A stretch of DNA of 17,218 bases from Planctomycetota bacterium. Its GTDB lineage: Bacteria > Planctomycetota > Planctomycetia > Pirellulales > Pirellulaceae. The stretch spans positions 1 through 17,218 of the forward strand of contig JAPLNJ010000683.1 in NCBI GenBank assembly GCA_026692885.1, written 5' to 3'. How positions within the stretch are numbered: position 1 is the first letter of the stretch; the number at the start of each line of letters is the position of its first letter. Positions 1 through 7,617 of the stretch are shown in pieces. Both the position numbers and the translations under genes were made by a program. Under the pieces are notes generated by a model that had not been told where the DNA came from, made no database searches, and saw only the letters and a program-made list of their open reading frames with translations.

Positions 1-257
1 AATATCCCGGTCACCCTCACTCACTCCGCGTTCAAACAAACCCGCGCCGAGCCGGGCCATTCTCTGCGCTCATTGTCCCCCAGCCGCCTCCTGGTCCCCG
101 CTTCCCTGCCGAAACCGGTTCCCTTTTCTGTGCCGGTCCCACGAGGTCAGATGTGGGCCAGGATTGGGGGAGTAGTGTCACGAGGCGGCCACCCGACCAA
201 ACCTGCACACGGAGAACGTGACGGTGACCAGCCATGTCCGCAGCGAAGTAACCCCAC

Positions 258-1574
258 CTACTTGGAATCTAAACATGCCAGGAAGGAAGCAAAGTAGCCC
301 CGTAGGTCACGGGTTGCCTCAAACAGCCGTTTGAAGGGCAGATTGGCATAAGCGTTAAGCAGGTCGTCGTCCGATACCTCCCCGTGCTGCACAGCCAGCG
401 AAGCTATCTCGTCGGAGTAGTCACGTCGCAGGATATTCGGCAGTAAGTCTCTCAGGGAGCCAAACGGTAGTCGAGGAAAGTCAGGGTGCTTCTCTCGAAC
501 GCGATCCAAAAGGTTTGACCACCGCCCGCCAAAGTGGCTTTGGGCATTCTTGGAATGCGGCCTGTACCATTTCTGCCCCGTGCTGATAATCGGAAGCACC
601 GTGCGACCATCAAGAAACGGTTGAACAGCGCGGGCAACCTCATCCCAAAGCAAATGCTCGCCGTAGATGCCCGTTTTTGGTCGCTTGCCAACCACCCACG
701 AGTCTTGCTCAGAAGACGCGATTCCGATGATGCTGGCATACGGGTGCGGCTTGTTCAATTGGTAGTTGCTCGTCGGCCACTGGCCTACTTCTGAGGCACC
801 GAAGGCACAATTGACGCAGATGCCGATCAGGGCCTTCACGAAGTCATCCGCGAATTCCACGAGGATGACAAGCTGGACAGGAGAGAAGGTCGGCACTTCG
901 TTTGACCTGAAGGCCGTCTGATGATGCTGGTCGTCTTCAGGGAGTCGGATGGGCGCACGCTGAAGGTCGCTCACCCCTTTGGGCATGGACCAGCGATACT
1001 TGGGCTGCGTGTCCAGCCAACGCAGAAAGCGGTAGAGTTGCTTGACCATTTGCTGGCAATGGTCGGTGGAGCAACGGCCACCGCGTTTGGTTGCGGGGCG
1101 GTTACGCCAGTAATCCACCATTTTGGATATTTCAGAATAATCCAATCTGAGGAGCGCACAGTCTTGGTGATGCTCCTTGATCATATCGAGCCATTCCAGG
1201 CATTTTCGAACGTGTGACTTCAGGTTTCCGTCCGCATCGCGAGTTCCAGCCTGTTCGAGATGTTGTTTGTAGGCGTCGATGGTCTGGTGCAGGTTGCCGA
1301 GCGGGGCGTTCCTCGGATCGACTGCTAGCGTCTGTTGTTCGGTTTCCTCGATGAGTTCCTTGCTCCAGGACTTCTTCATCCCGTCCAGTGCTTTCTGTAC
1401 GGCAGTTTGTACCTCTTCCTCTATTCTCTGTCGCAGGTGACCGTATCCGATGTTCGACAATTGGGGGTCAGCAATGACGACGGGCATCCCCCATGCCTGC
1501 AATTGGCGAACGATGCCCAACTCCTCGGCAGCCTGCCCAGGTCGAGAAATTGCCATCTCACTCGCGACGACCAT
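258..1574 (-). CDS. Degenerate tyrosine recombinase / integrase-like protein
   Basis: A 438-residue protein with the layout of a phage-type integrase: a helical core-binding-like region at about residues 86-200 and a catalytic-like domain at about 226-430. Recognisable catalytic positions are K300 in RPKTG, R375 in GSLRD, H397 in AVQHGE and a C-terminal Y409 in LLNAYANL. Two expected features are missing: the first catalytic Arg is absent (FGASEVGQ at 258-265 stands where GLR..E is usual), and SLRDLL replaces the HxLRHT-type box. It may therefore be inactive or have changed function. The ATG at 1574 is the first available start. The frame is open upstream to a TAG near 1657 but has no other ATG or GTG, and no clear Shine-Dalgarno is present. 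It lies back to back with the small gene starting at 1688. The family call rests on motif order and residue context, without a database search. Confidence 0.62.
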   Translation of the reverse strand: MVVASEMAISRPGQAAEELGIVRQLQAWGMPVVIADPQLSNIGYGHLRQRIEEEVQTAVQKALDGMKKSWSKELIEETEQQTLAVDPRNAPLGNLHQTIDAYKQHLEQAGTRDADGNLKSHVRKCLEWLDMIKEHHQDCALLRLDYSEISKMVDYWRNRPATKRGGRCSTDHCQQMVKQLYRFLRWLDTQPKYRWSMPKGVSDLQRAPIRLPEDDQHHQTAFRSNEVPTFSPVQLVILVEFADDFVKALIGICVNCAFGASEVGQWPTSNYQLNKPHPYASIIGIASSEQDSWVVGKRPKTGIYGEHLLWDEVARAVQPFLDGRTVLPIISTGQKWYRPHSKNAQSHFGGRWSNLLDRVREKHPDFPRLPFGSLRDLLPNILRRDYSDEIASLAVQHGEVSDDDLLNAYANLPFKRLFEATRDLRGYFASFLACLDSK

Positions 1575-1595
1575 GACGGGGACTTGTTGCGTTAC

Positions 1596-1657
1596 AGCCC
1601 CAAATGCACCCTGAATGCCATTCTGGAAGAAAAGGTGATAGAAAACCGTTTGGGGCT
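1596..1657. repeat. 9-bp perfect inverted repeat between divergent genes
   Basis: AGCCCCAAA at 1596-1604 is matched by TTTGGGGCT at 1649-1657, with a 44-nt spacer. It fills the 113-bp gap between the recombinase start (1574, -) and the small gene start (1688, +). It could be an operator for a divergent promoter or recombinase-binding arms. No consensus promoter was identified with confidence. Confidence 0.5.
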
Positions 1658-1687
1658 ATGGATGGGCAAAATTCAATGGAGGTTCAG

Positions 1688-2074
1688 ATGAAGAAAGACA
1701 AGCGATTTGATTTTACATTGCTGGACTACCTTTCTATCAATATAGGAAAGCTAATCAGTTCGTCTGCTGATGCGAAACGTGTCCTCAACCTAGCGTGGCA
1801 AAAGTGTTCCGCTCCAGCAAACGAGAAGACTGGAACGTTCAACAGGCTTGAACACCTGTTGTCCTGCTGGGACGTTCCCGCGTCACCAGACACATTTGCC
1901 GAGAAACGGTCGTTCTGGTTTGAAGTTATCGACTGCTGCGAGCAAGTTCTGAAAGAGTTAAGCAAGCGATGCGAAAGCCGCTACGAACGAGTGCTCATCA
2001 GAATATTCCTGAATGCCATTCAACAGGCAGCGGTCAAGCACATACCCGGTGAATCCGAGCGTTGCAGTAGTTGA
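1688..2074 (+). CDS. Small hypothetical protein, probably 3'-truncated
   Basis: Encodes a 128-residue, charged, soluble-looking protein of unknown function beginning MKKDKRFDF. The start is set by a strong GGAGG at 1678-1682, five bases before the ATG. The frame is open back to an ATG at 1604, but those extra residues have no ribosome site and overlap the inverted repeat. The protein looks mainly helical (for example FWFEVIDCCEQVLKEL), with no signal peptide or membrane segment. Its last residues (from about AAVKHIPGE) are encoded by DNA that, in another frame, belongs to a CoA-binding domain. The natural C-terminus has therefore probably been lost and the stop codon acquired from fused sequence. 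Its position next to a divergent recombinase suggests an accessory or mobile-element gene; no function can be assigned. Confidence 0.55.
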   Translation: MKKDKRFDFTLLDYLSINIGKLISSSADAKRVLNLAWQKCSAPANEKTGTFNRLEHLLSCWDVPASPDTFAEKRSFWFEVIDCCEQVLKELSKRCESRYERVLIRIFLNAIQQAAVKHIPGESERCSS

Positions 2075-2405
2075 GGGACTGGCCGCGTTCCCGGATCTCG
2101 CCAGCCTGCCGCAGACCATGCATGGCCTGTCGATCGTCACGCCACCCCGAATCACGGAAGAGGCGGTTGCACAAGCGGCTAATATTGGGATCCGCCACAT
2201 CTGGATGCAACCGGGGTCCGAGAGCGACCGAGCGGTCGAACTTGCCCAGCAGGCTGGCATGAACGTGATTTGGGGCGGGCCTTGCATCCTGGTCGTGCTG
2301 CGTTTCCACGAAGAGGATCCGCGGACGGACGTGACGGGCGAACGTCGGGGCAAGCTAGGGCGAGATGTCGGTGAGTCACCAGCGGATTTGGCGGGCGGCC
2401 ATTGA
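2040..2405 (+). pseudogene. C-terminal part of a CoA-binding domain protein (YccU-like)
   Basis: From the TAC at 2043 the frame reads YPVNPSVAVVEGLAAFPDL, then HGLSIVTPP, then HIWMQPGSES and finally NVIWGGPCILVVLRF at about 2312. These are the conserved blocks of the small Rossmann-type CoA-binding protein family, whose members are usually about 130-140 residues. The N-terminal nucleotide-binding part (VGAS...GNKVLR) is absent here and is found instead at 14068-14166 in this same window. Upstream the frame runs into the fused small gene, and after about 2312 the sequence no longer resembles the family and stops at 2405. Family recognition is strong; it cannot make a functional protein as it stands. 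Confidence 0.8.
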
Positions 2406-2426
2406 GTACCAAAATCGGTGGTTTTT
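2404..2426 (+). repeat. Dispersed repeat family A, copy 1
   Basis: GAGTACCAAAATCGGTGG followed by a T run. It matches copies at 8768 and 9651 over about 22 bases (core AAYCGGTGGTTT) in the same orientation. It lies about 90 bases beyond the end of the CoA-binding gene fragment. Confidence 0.55.
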
Positions 2427-2893
2427 CGGCGTGTGTCATTTCAGCCATACGTTTGATGGCGCTACCAGTCGCTGATCGGCCACCTCCGGCCATTTTGCGC
2501 GCGGAAGTGTGCCTCACCTGAGCGCGCAAGCACGAGAAGCGTCGGAGCGGTCGGGCTTGGCTGCGTGCTCGGCTCCGATGTGCTTGGCTGCCGCCTGGCC
2601 GCGATCCGGCAGGTGATGGCGACGCCACGCGCTCAACGGAATGCCCGGCGTCGCGACGAGAAACCGGCGACTGGAACCGCGAATCAACAACTGCTCTCGT
2701 CCAAGTCGCAGTCCGGCCTGTGCCCGAATGCCGGCTCCTGGACCGTACCGCGACGTGCTGGCGAGAACTCGCGCAGAAAAGTGCCGAATGTCGTGGCACA
2801 TAGCTGGGGTGGAAAACTTGCAAGGTTGCGGCTCAAATCGGTCTGGCACGATTGCTGATCAATAGCCGCTGCCTTGCACGAGCCTGAACGGAA
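2427..2893. other. No supported gene
   Basis: About 470 bases of GC-rich sequence. Several overlapping open frames exist on both strands, but they are rich in Arg, Pro and Ser and show no family motif or ribosome site. They look like chance frames in high-GC DNA. No RNA gene was recognised. Confidence 0.5.
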
Positions 2894-4291
2894 CTACACG
2901 GACGGCAATTCCCAGCCGGCGCGGCGTGGGCGGCTGAGCAACTGGTTGCCGGCCTCGCAGTTGGTAAATCGTTCAGCGACCGGATCCCAAATCAGCTTCT
3001 CGTCCACGTGGTCTACGTCGCGCACGATGTTCACCAGGTAGCACAGCGTGGTCGCCCGCTGGCCGATCTCGATGTCGGCCGTGCAGCGCTGGCGGCTCTT
3101 GATGCAGTTCACGAAATTCTGCACGTGGTACTGGGTCTCGTTGAGCTTGTTCGGGCCCGGATTGTCCGACGCGAGGATCAACTCCTTGGGATTGCTGGCC
3201 AGCTTGTTGCGGTTGACTTCCAGCTTGCCTTTCTCGCCAATGAAGATCGCCCCCAGTCCCGGACCGCGGTCGCCGTCCAAGTGCAGCTTCAGGACCGTGC
3301 CGTTGGCAAACCGCATCGAGACTTTCGCCCGCAACCCGACGACCTTTCGCGACAGCCTGTGATAGCCGGCGCCCGTGTCTCCTTCGGCCACCGCGTCGGC
3401 GATCTTGTCATCCTCGTACTTTCCGGTGTCGGCCACCTTCACCGGTTCTTCCAGCCAGATCTCCGCCGGCCCCGTGTCGTCGGTGCCCAACGCCCGATTG
3501 ATCTGATCGTAGGAGTGCGTACCCCAGCCGGTCACGCCGAAGCAGCGCCCGCCGCCGTCGTAATCCCACCAGCGGTTCCAGCCGCGGTGAATCTGCCGAT
3601 GATACGGCCGCAGCACGGCTTGGTTGGTCCACACGTCCCACCAGTTCTTGCTGCCGCCCGGAGGCATGCCTTCCGCCGACTGATCCTCCCACTTGTCGGC
3701 ACTCACGAAATTCGGAGCCAGCACGGTGTGGATCTTGCCCAGGGATCCGTTCTTGACGAGGTCACTGGCCCAGTTGTTGATCGGCATCGAACGCTGTTGG
3801 GTGCCGACCTGCGTCACACGCTCGTACTTGCGAGCCGCCCGGACCATCGCCCGGCCTTCCGCGATGGTCAGGCACATCGGTTTCTCGATGTACGTGTCCA
3901 CGCCCATTTGCATGGCTAGGATCGAGATCCACGCGCGGGGATGCGTGGGCGTTTCGATCGCCACCGCGTCCAGTTTTTCCTTCTCGATCATCTGGCGGAA
4001 GTCCTCGTACAAGGTCCACTTCTCGTACTTGCCATGCTTGGCGGCGAAGCCTTCGGCGATCGGCAGGTAGCAGTCGCACAAGGCCACGATCTTCGCCTCG
4101 GACACGCCCCGCAACGCGGCCACGATGGCCCCAGCCCGACCGCCCGGACCGATGACCCCGATCCGCACCTGCTCATTCGCTCCGGGCCGGCCGCCGGCGC
4201 CTAACACACGGGCAGGAACAAAGGACGGTAGAGCCAGGGCGGCGGCCGAGGCTTTCAGCATGTCACGACGATTCCAGCGAAGGGTGGTCAT
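2894..4291 (-). CDS. Tat-exported Gfo/Idh/MocA family oxidoreductase
   Basis: A 465-residue protein predicted to be an NAD(P)-dependent sugar or cyclitol dehydrogenase-like enzyme acting outside the cytoplasm. The N-terminus has a twin-arginine signal (RRDMLKASAAALALP, residues 8-22), a common arrangement in planctomycete members of this family. A Rossmann motif (GVIGPGGRAG, 45-54) and the family's EKP motif (YIEKPMC, about 134-140) follow, then a long C-terminal substrate domain. The ATG at 4291 is chosen because it puts the Tat motif at the very N-terminus; the frame extends 22 codons further upstream to 4357 without a signal-like start. The gene is intact and divergent from the sulfatase across a 266-bp gap. 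The two may share a role in degrading sulfated or unusual carbohydrates, which is inference. The substrate cannot be told from sequence. Confidence 0.9.
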   Translation of the reverse strand: MTTLRWNRRDMLKASAAALALPSFVPARVLGAGGRPGANEQVRIGVIGPGGRAGAIVAALRGVSEAKIVALCDCYLPIAEGFAAKHGKYEKWTLYEDFRQMIEKEKLDAVAIETPTHPRAWISILAMQMGVDTYIEKPMCLTIAEGRAMVRAARKYERVTQVGTQQRSMPINNWASDLVKNGSLGKIHTVLAPNFVSADKWEDQSAEGMPPGGSKNWWDVWTNQAVLRPYHRQIHRGWNRWWDYDGGGRCFGVTGWGTHSYDQINRALGTDDTGPAEIWLEEPVKVADTGKYEDDKIADAVAEGDTGAGYHRLSRKVVGLRAKVSMRFANGTVLKLHLDGDRGPGLGAIFIGEKGKLEVNRNKLASNPKELILASDNPGPNKLNETQYHVQNFVNCIKSRQRCTADIEIGQRATTLCYLVNIVRDVDHVDEKLIWDPVAERFTNCEAGNQLLSRPRRAGWELPSV

Positions 4292-4406
4292 GAGATTGAC
4301 GCCGGGTAGGAAGGAGCGGCCGCGCGAGGCCGGGGGGGGTAAATGCACTCGTAGCAACCCTGCTGATTGTCGCGCTCCGCAGCGCGCGTGTCAACGCTGC
4401 GTTGCT

Positions 4407-4556
4407 CCTAATCTTTGGCCCTATATCTCGGACCCTAACCTCTGACCCAAACCTTCCGCCAACGTCCGTGACCGCTGGCCAGGGCTTGCTGACTCGTGAT
4501 CACTCGTGTAATACGGATACGAGATTAGGGCGAAAATTAAGGCAGGAGATTAGGGT
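4407..4556. repeat. Imperfect inverted repeat with GATTAGGG motifs, upstream of sulfatase
   Basis: Left arm at about 4407-4430 (CCTAATCTTTGGCCC then TATATCTCG) and right arm at about 4520-4542 (CGAGATTAGGGCG then AAAATTAAGG) are imperfect reverse complements separated by about 90 bases. GAGATTAGGG also recurs directly at 4521-4530 and 4546-4555. The right arm abuts the sulfatase ribosome site (GGCAGGAG, 4541-4548). It may be a REP or MITE-like insertion in the divergent promoter region, or a regulatory structure. Confidence 0.55.
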
Positions 4557-4557
4557 C

Positions 4558-6225
4558 ATGACAACACGAAGAATCCTCCCGGTGATTTTGTTTGCGTTTT
4601 GCATCGCTGCGGTGCCGTTGCTCGCGTCGGCCGCGGCTCCGAACGTGTTGGTGATCCTGGCCGACGATATGGGCTTCTCCGACGCCGGCTGCTACGGCGG
4701 CGAGATCGACACGCCCCATCTCGACCGGCTCGCCGCCGCAGGCTTGCGGTTCACGCAGGGCTACGACACGGCCCGCTGCTGGCCGACGCGGGGCGCGATT
4801 CTCACCGGCTACTACGCCCAAGCGATCCGGCGCGATGCCCTGCCGGGAGGGAGCGGCGGCGGTCAGGGGAAACGTCCCGCGTGGGCCCGCCTGTTGCCGG
4901 AACTGCTCGCGCCGGCGGGCTATCGTTCCTACCACTCCGGCAAGTGGCACGTCGACGGCAATCCCCTCCAGCAAGGCTTCGCCCGGTCGCTGGACGTGAC
5001 GGGCAAGGGCCAGAGCAATTTCTTCGACTCCAAGGGTGTGACCGAAGAGGGGCAGCCCATCGGGACGGTGGAGAATTTCTACGTCACGACGGCTGTGGGC
5101 GACCATGCGGTGAAGTGTCTGCAAGAACACGCCGCCGAGCACGGCGCGAAGCCCTTCTTCCAGTACGTCGCTTTCACCTCGCCGCATTTCCCGCTGCACG
5201 CGCCGCAGGAAGTGATCGCCAAGTATCGCCAGCGGTACAGCGCCGGCTGGAACGCCGTGCAACATGCCCGCTACGAGCGGATCGTCAGCCAAGGCATCGT
5301 GACCACACCCCTGGCAGCGATGGAGCGGGACAGCGGCCCACCGTATGCCTTCCCGGACGCGATCCGGCAGCTTGGTCCCGGCGAGATCAATCGGCCGCTG
5401 CCGTGGCCGGAACTCAGCGAGGAACAGCGGCAGTTCCAGATCGCCAAGATGTCGATTCACGCGGCGATGGTCGACTGCATGGACCAGCAGATCGGTCGGA
5501 TTCTGGCGCAACTCCGTGCGATGAATGCCTTCGAGAATACGTTGATTCTTTTTGTGAGCGACAATGGCGCCAGTGCCGAAATCATGATCCGTGGCGAGGG
5601 GCACGATCCGCAGGCGCCGCCGGGATCGCGGCAGACGTTTCTCTGCCTCGGGCCGGGCTGGTCGAGTTGTGCCAACGCGCCGTTCCGCCGGCACAAGACC
5701 TGGGTGCATGAAGGGGGGATCGCGACGTCCTGGATCGTCCACTGGCCCGCGGGCATCGCGGCCAAGGGGGAACTCCGGCGGCAGTTGGTACACGTGATCG
5801 ACGTCCCGCCGACGGTGCTGGAGTTGGCAGGCGTCGCGCCGCCTAAGGAACACGGCGGCCAGCCGGTGCCGCCGATGCAGGGCCGGAGTTTCGTGCGGGC
5901 GTTTTCCGATCCGAACGCCCCGGTCCACGAGGACCTCTGGTGGTGTCACGAAGGGCACCGCGCGGTCCGCGCCGGCGACTGGAAGCTCGTCGCGGCGAAG
6001 AACACGCCGTGGGAGCTGTACCATCTGGTGACCGACCGCTGCGAGACGAACGACCTCGCGGCCCGCGAGCCGGCGCGGGCTGCGGAGTTGGAAGCGGCTT
6101 GGAACCGCATCGCGGACCAGTGCCGCACACTGGCCGCCTCCGATGGTCCTCAGGACGCTGGCGGTGACCGCAAGGGACAACGTGGGCAGCGCAGGGCGAA
6201 GGCGGCCGCGGCGGTCCAGCCGTAA
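4558..6225 (+). CDS. Secreted formylglycine-dependent sulfatase (arylsulfatase family)
   Basis: A 555-residue sulfatase that hydrolyses sulfate esters, probably on polysaccharides, outside the cytoplasm. A signal peptide covers about residues 1-27 (ILPVILFAFCIAAVPLLASA core). Metal-binding aspartates D36 and D37 lie in LVILADDMGFSD. The sulfatase signature CWPTRGAILTG has C74 as the residue expected to be converted to formylglycine. HSGKWH lies near residue 129, and the second metal site SDNGA near 335. The C-terminal part has the usual WELYHLVTDRCETNDLA pattern. The start at 4558 is preferred over the upstream frame because it begins the signal peptide and follows GGCAGGAG. Maturation would need an anaerobic or FGE-type sulfatase-maturating enzyme encoded elsewhere. 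It is divergent from the oxidoreductase and intact. The exact substrate is unknown. Confidence 0.92.
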   Translation: MTTRRILPVILFAFCIAAVPLLASAAAPNVLVILADDMGFSDAGCYGGEIDTPHLDRLAAAGLRFTQGYDTARCWPTRGAILTGYYAQAIRRDALPGGSGGGQGKRPAWARLLPELLAPAGYRSYHSGKWHVDGNPLQQGFARSLDVTGKGQSNFFDSKGVTEEGQPIGTVENFYVTTAVGDHAVKCLQEHAAEHGAKPFFQYVAFTSPHFPLHAPQEVIAKYRQRYSAGWNAVQHARYERIVSQGIVTTPLAAMERDSGPPYAFPDAIRQLGPGEINRPLPWPELSEEQRQFQIAKMSIHAAMVDCMDQQIGRILAQLRAMNAFENTLILFVSDNGASAEIMIRGEGHDPQAPPGSRQTFLCLGPGWSSCANAPFRRHKTWVHEGGIATSWIVHWPAGIAAKGELRRQLVHVIDVPPTVLELAGVAPPKEHGGQPVPPMQGRSFVRAFSDPNAPVHEDLWWCHEGHRAVRAGDWKLVAAKNTPWELYHLVTDRCETNDLAAREPARAAELEAAWNRIADQCRTLAASDGPQDAGGDRKGQRGQRRAKAAAAVQP

Positions 6226-6640
6226 CTGCGGCCGCCGCTGGGCGGCATCGCAGGCGGCTTGGTACCAACCTTTCCCGGCGAAATGCGCGACACGCCCGTT
6301 GCCGCCGCGCTCGATCGACGCTGCGCGCTCCGCTCCTTCCAGTTCCAGTTCCGCGCACGGGCATGGCTCGCCCATGGCCTTCAACGCTAGGGGATGACGT
6401 CCGGCGGCCGCGGGTTCGCCTGCTTGCCAGAGGAAGGTTGCCAGATCGAGTGGGTTATTGCCGATAGGGTTCGCGCAACGGTTCATCACTTCCACCGCGT
6501 CGCCACAACGAGGACGAGCCAAGGCTTTACGAGCTGCCAGACTCGCTTGTTGCGTGCGTCGCTCACGTCGACCGACGCATGGAAACGGCCGAGCGAGGTA
6601 CGTCGAAAATCGTTCCTTTCTTGGCCCGCCGGTCCAGCCG
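6226..6640. other. Sulfatase downstream region, no supported gene
   Basis: High-GC sequence with long open frames on both strands that are mostly extensions of shadow frames. A + frame near 6515-6620 reads in a protein-like way (EDEPRLYELPDSLVACVAHV), which could be the tail of a lost gene, but no start or family is identifiable. No clear terminator hairpin with a T run was found. Confidence 0.4.
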
Positions 6641-6698
6641 GTTTCCCGCCGATTCAGGCGCCGGCCAGTCTAATATCACCTAACGATTGACTTCCGGG
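6641..6698 (+). repeat. Dispersed repeat family B, diverged copy
   Basis: TTTCCCGCCGATTCAGGCG aligns with TTTCCCGCCAATCTAGGCG at about 13070, and TAACGATTGACTTCCGGG aligns with TTAACGACTGAGTTCCGGG at about 13109, with the same spacing. It is the most diverged of four copies, and the similarity may extend upstream to about 6610. Confidence 0.6.
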
Positions 6699-6777
6699 AC
6701 GCCGCCCAGCGTGCCGAAAACGCCGTCCGGTTCTGAGACGGTGCTTCCGCGCCGCGACGCCTCGCCTCCCATCTCGT

Positions 6778-6826
6778 CGCCAGGCTAGCCGGCGGGCGGT
6801 CGAGTGTCAACAATGGGCTGGGGTTC
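6778..6826 (+). repeat. Dispersed repeat family B, copy at resolvase 3' end
   Basis: CGCCAGGCTAGCC followed after 24 bases from its start by GAGTGTCAA (6802-6810). The spacing is identical to the copies at 13075 and 14002. The resolvase pseudogene ends inside this repeat: its last residues (VDTRPPAG) are encoded by the repeat's complementary strand. Confidence 0.65.
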
Positions 6827-7533
6827 AGGGATGCTGGCCACGCCGGTTCCCTCTGGCGGTGGACTGGCCGAGGCCGGTTGACGCGGGGCAAGCTTCCGCC
6901 CCGTCCGAAGGTACCGGTAGTAGGTCGTCCGCGAGAGGTCCAGCGTCTTGCAGATGTCGTCGATGGTGACACCGCCGTCGGCGTGAAGCTTCCCGGCAAG
7001 CAGAATCCGGGGCTCCGTCTGGGCGAGTCGAGGGCGTCCGCCTTTCCGGCCCCTAGCCCGCGCAGCGGCCAGCCCCGCTTTGGTCCGCTCCTGAATCAGG
7101 CGACGTTCGAACTGGGCCAGGGCGGAGAAGATGTGGAAGACCAGTTCGCCAGAAGCACTCGTCGTGTCGATCATGCCATCGCCGATCGACCTGCACCCGA
7201 CACCCTGTTCACGCAGGTCTTCGATGACGGTGCGAGATGCCGCATCGATCGTCCGAGGCCGTCGAGACGCCAGACGATCAATGTGTCGCCCGCGTTCAGG
7301 GCCTTCAGGCAGCAGCCGAGGCCGGGCCGGTCATCCTTGGCGCCCGACAGCTTGTCGGTAAAGATCAGGTCTTTCCCGACGCCGTGCTGGGCAAGGGCGT
7401 CGAGTTGCAGGCAGAGATTCTGGTCATCCGTGCTGACACGGGCGTATCCGATGCGTCGCCCGCTTGGCGAAGACGGGGTCACGGTAGTGCTCTTGGATGC
7501 CGATCGCGGTGTTGTCCGATCCCCTGAGGACAC
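6785..7533 (-). pseudogene. Serine recombinase (resolvase family), one frameshift
   Basis: The N-terminal frame (7533-7171) carries the resolvase start RRIGYARVSTDDQN with the catalytic Ser, then LDALAQHG, IFTDKLSGAKDDRPGL and VWRLDGLGRSMRHL. After HL the family sequence continues in another frame as RTVIEDLREQGVG, then IDTTSASGELVFHIFSALAQFER and RTKAGLAAARARGRKGGRP. A C-terminal helix-turn-helix follows (TIDDICKTLDLSRTTYYRYL, near 6950). The break is at about 7233-7237, where one base appears to be missing. Restored, the protein would be a resolvase of about 245 residues with a Pro-rich tail. The GTG at 7533 leaves a long N-terminal extension; a GTG at 7482 is an alternative start. It was probably a transposon-associated resolvase or invertase, now inactive unless the frameshift is a sequencing error. 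Confidence 0.87.
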
Positions 7534-7617
7534 GGCTGGACGGTTCGGGGTTCGGTCTCCACCCGTGGGAGGCCAGCCCGCAGTCCCGGAATCCGTCGTT
7601 CTGTCCGACAGTACGTC

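Noticed and set aside
4537..6522. 661-residue open frame on - opposite the sulfatase
   Set aside because: Antisense to a clear sulfatase with all motifs; composition rich in Arg, Pro and Ala, typical of a shadow frame in high-GC DNA.
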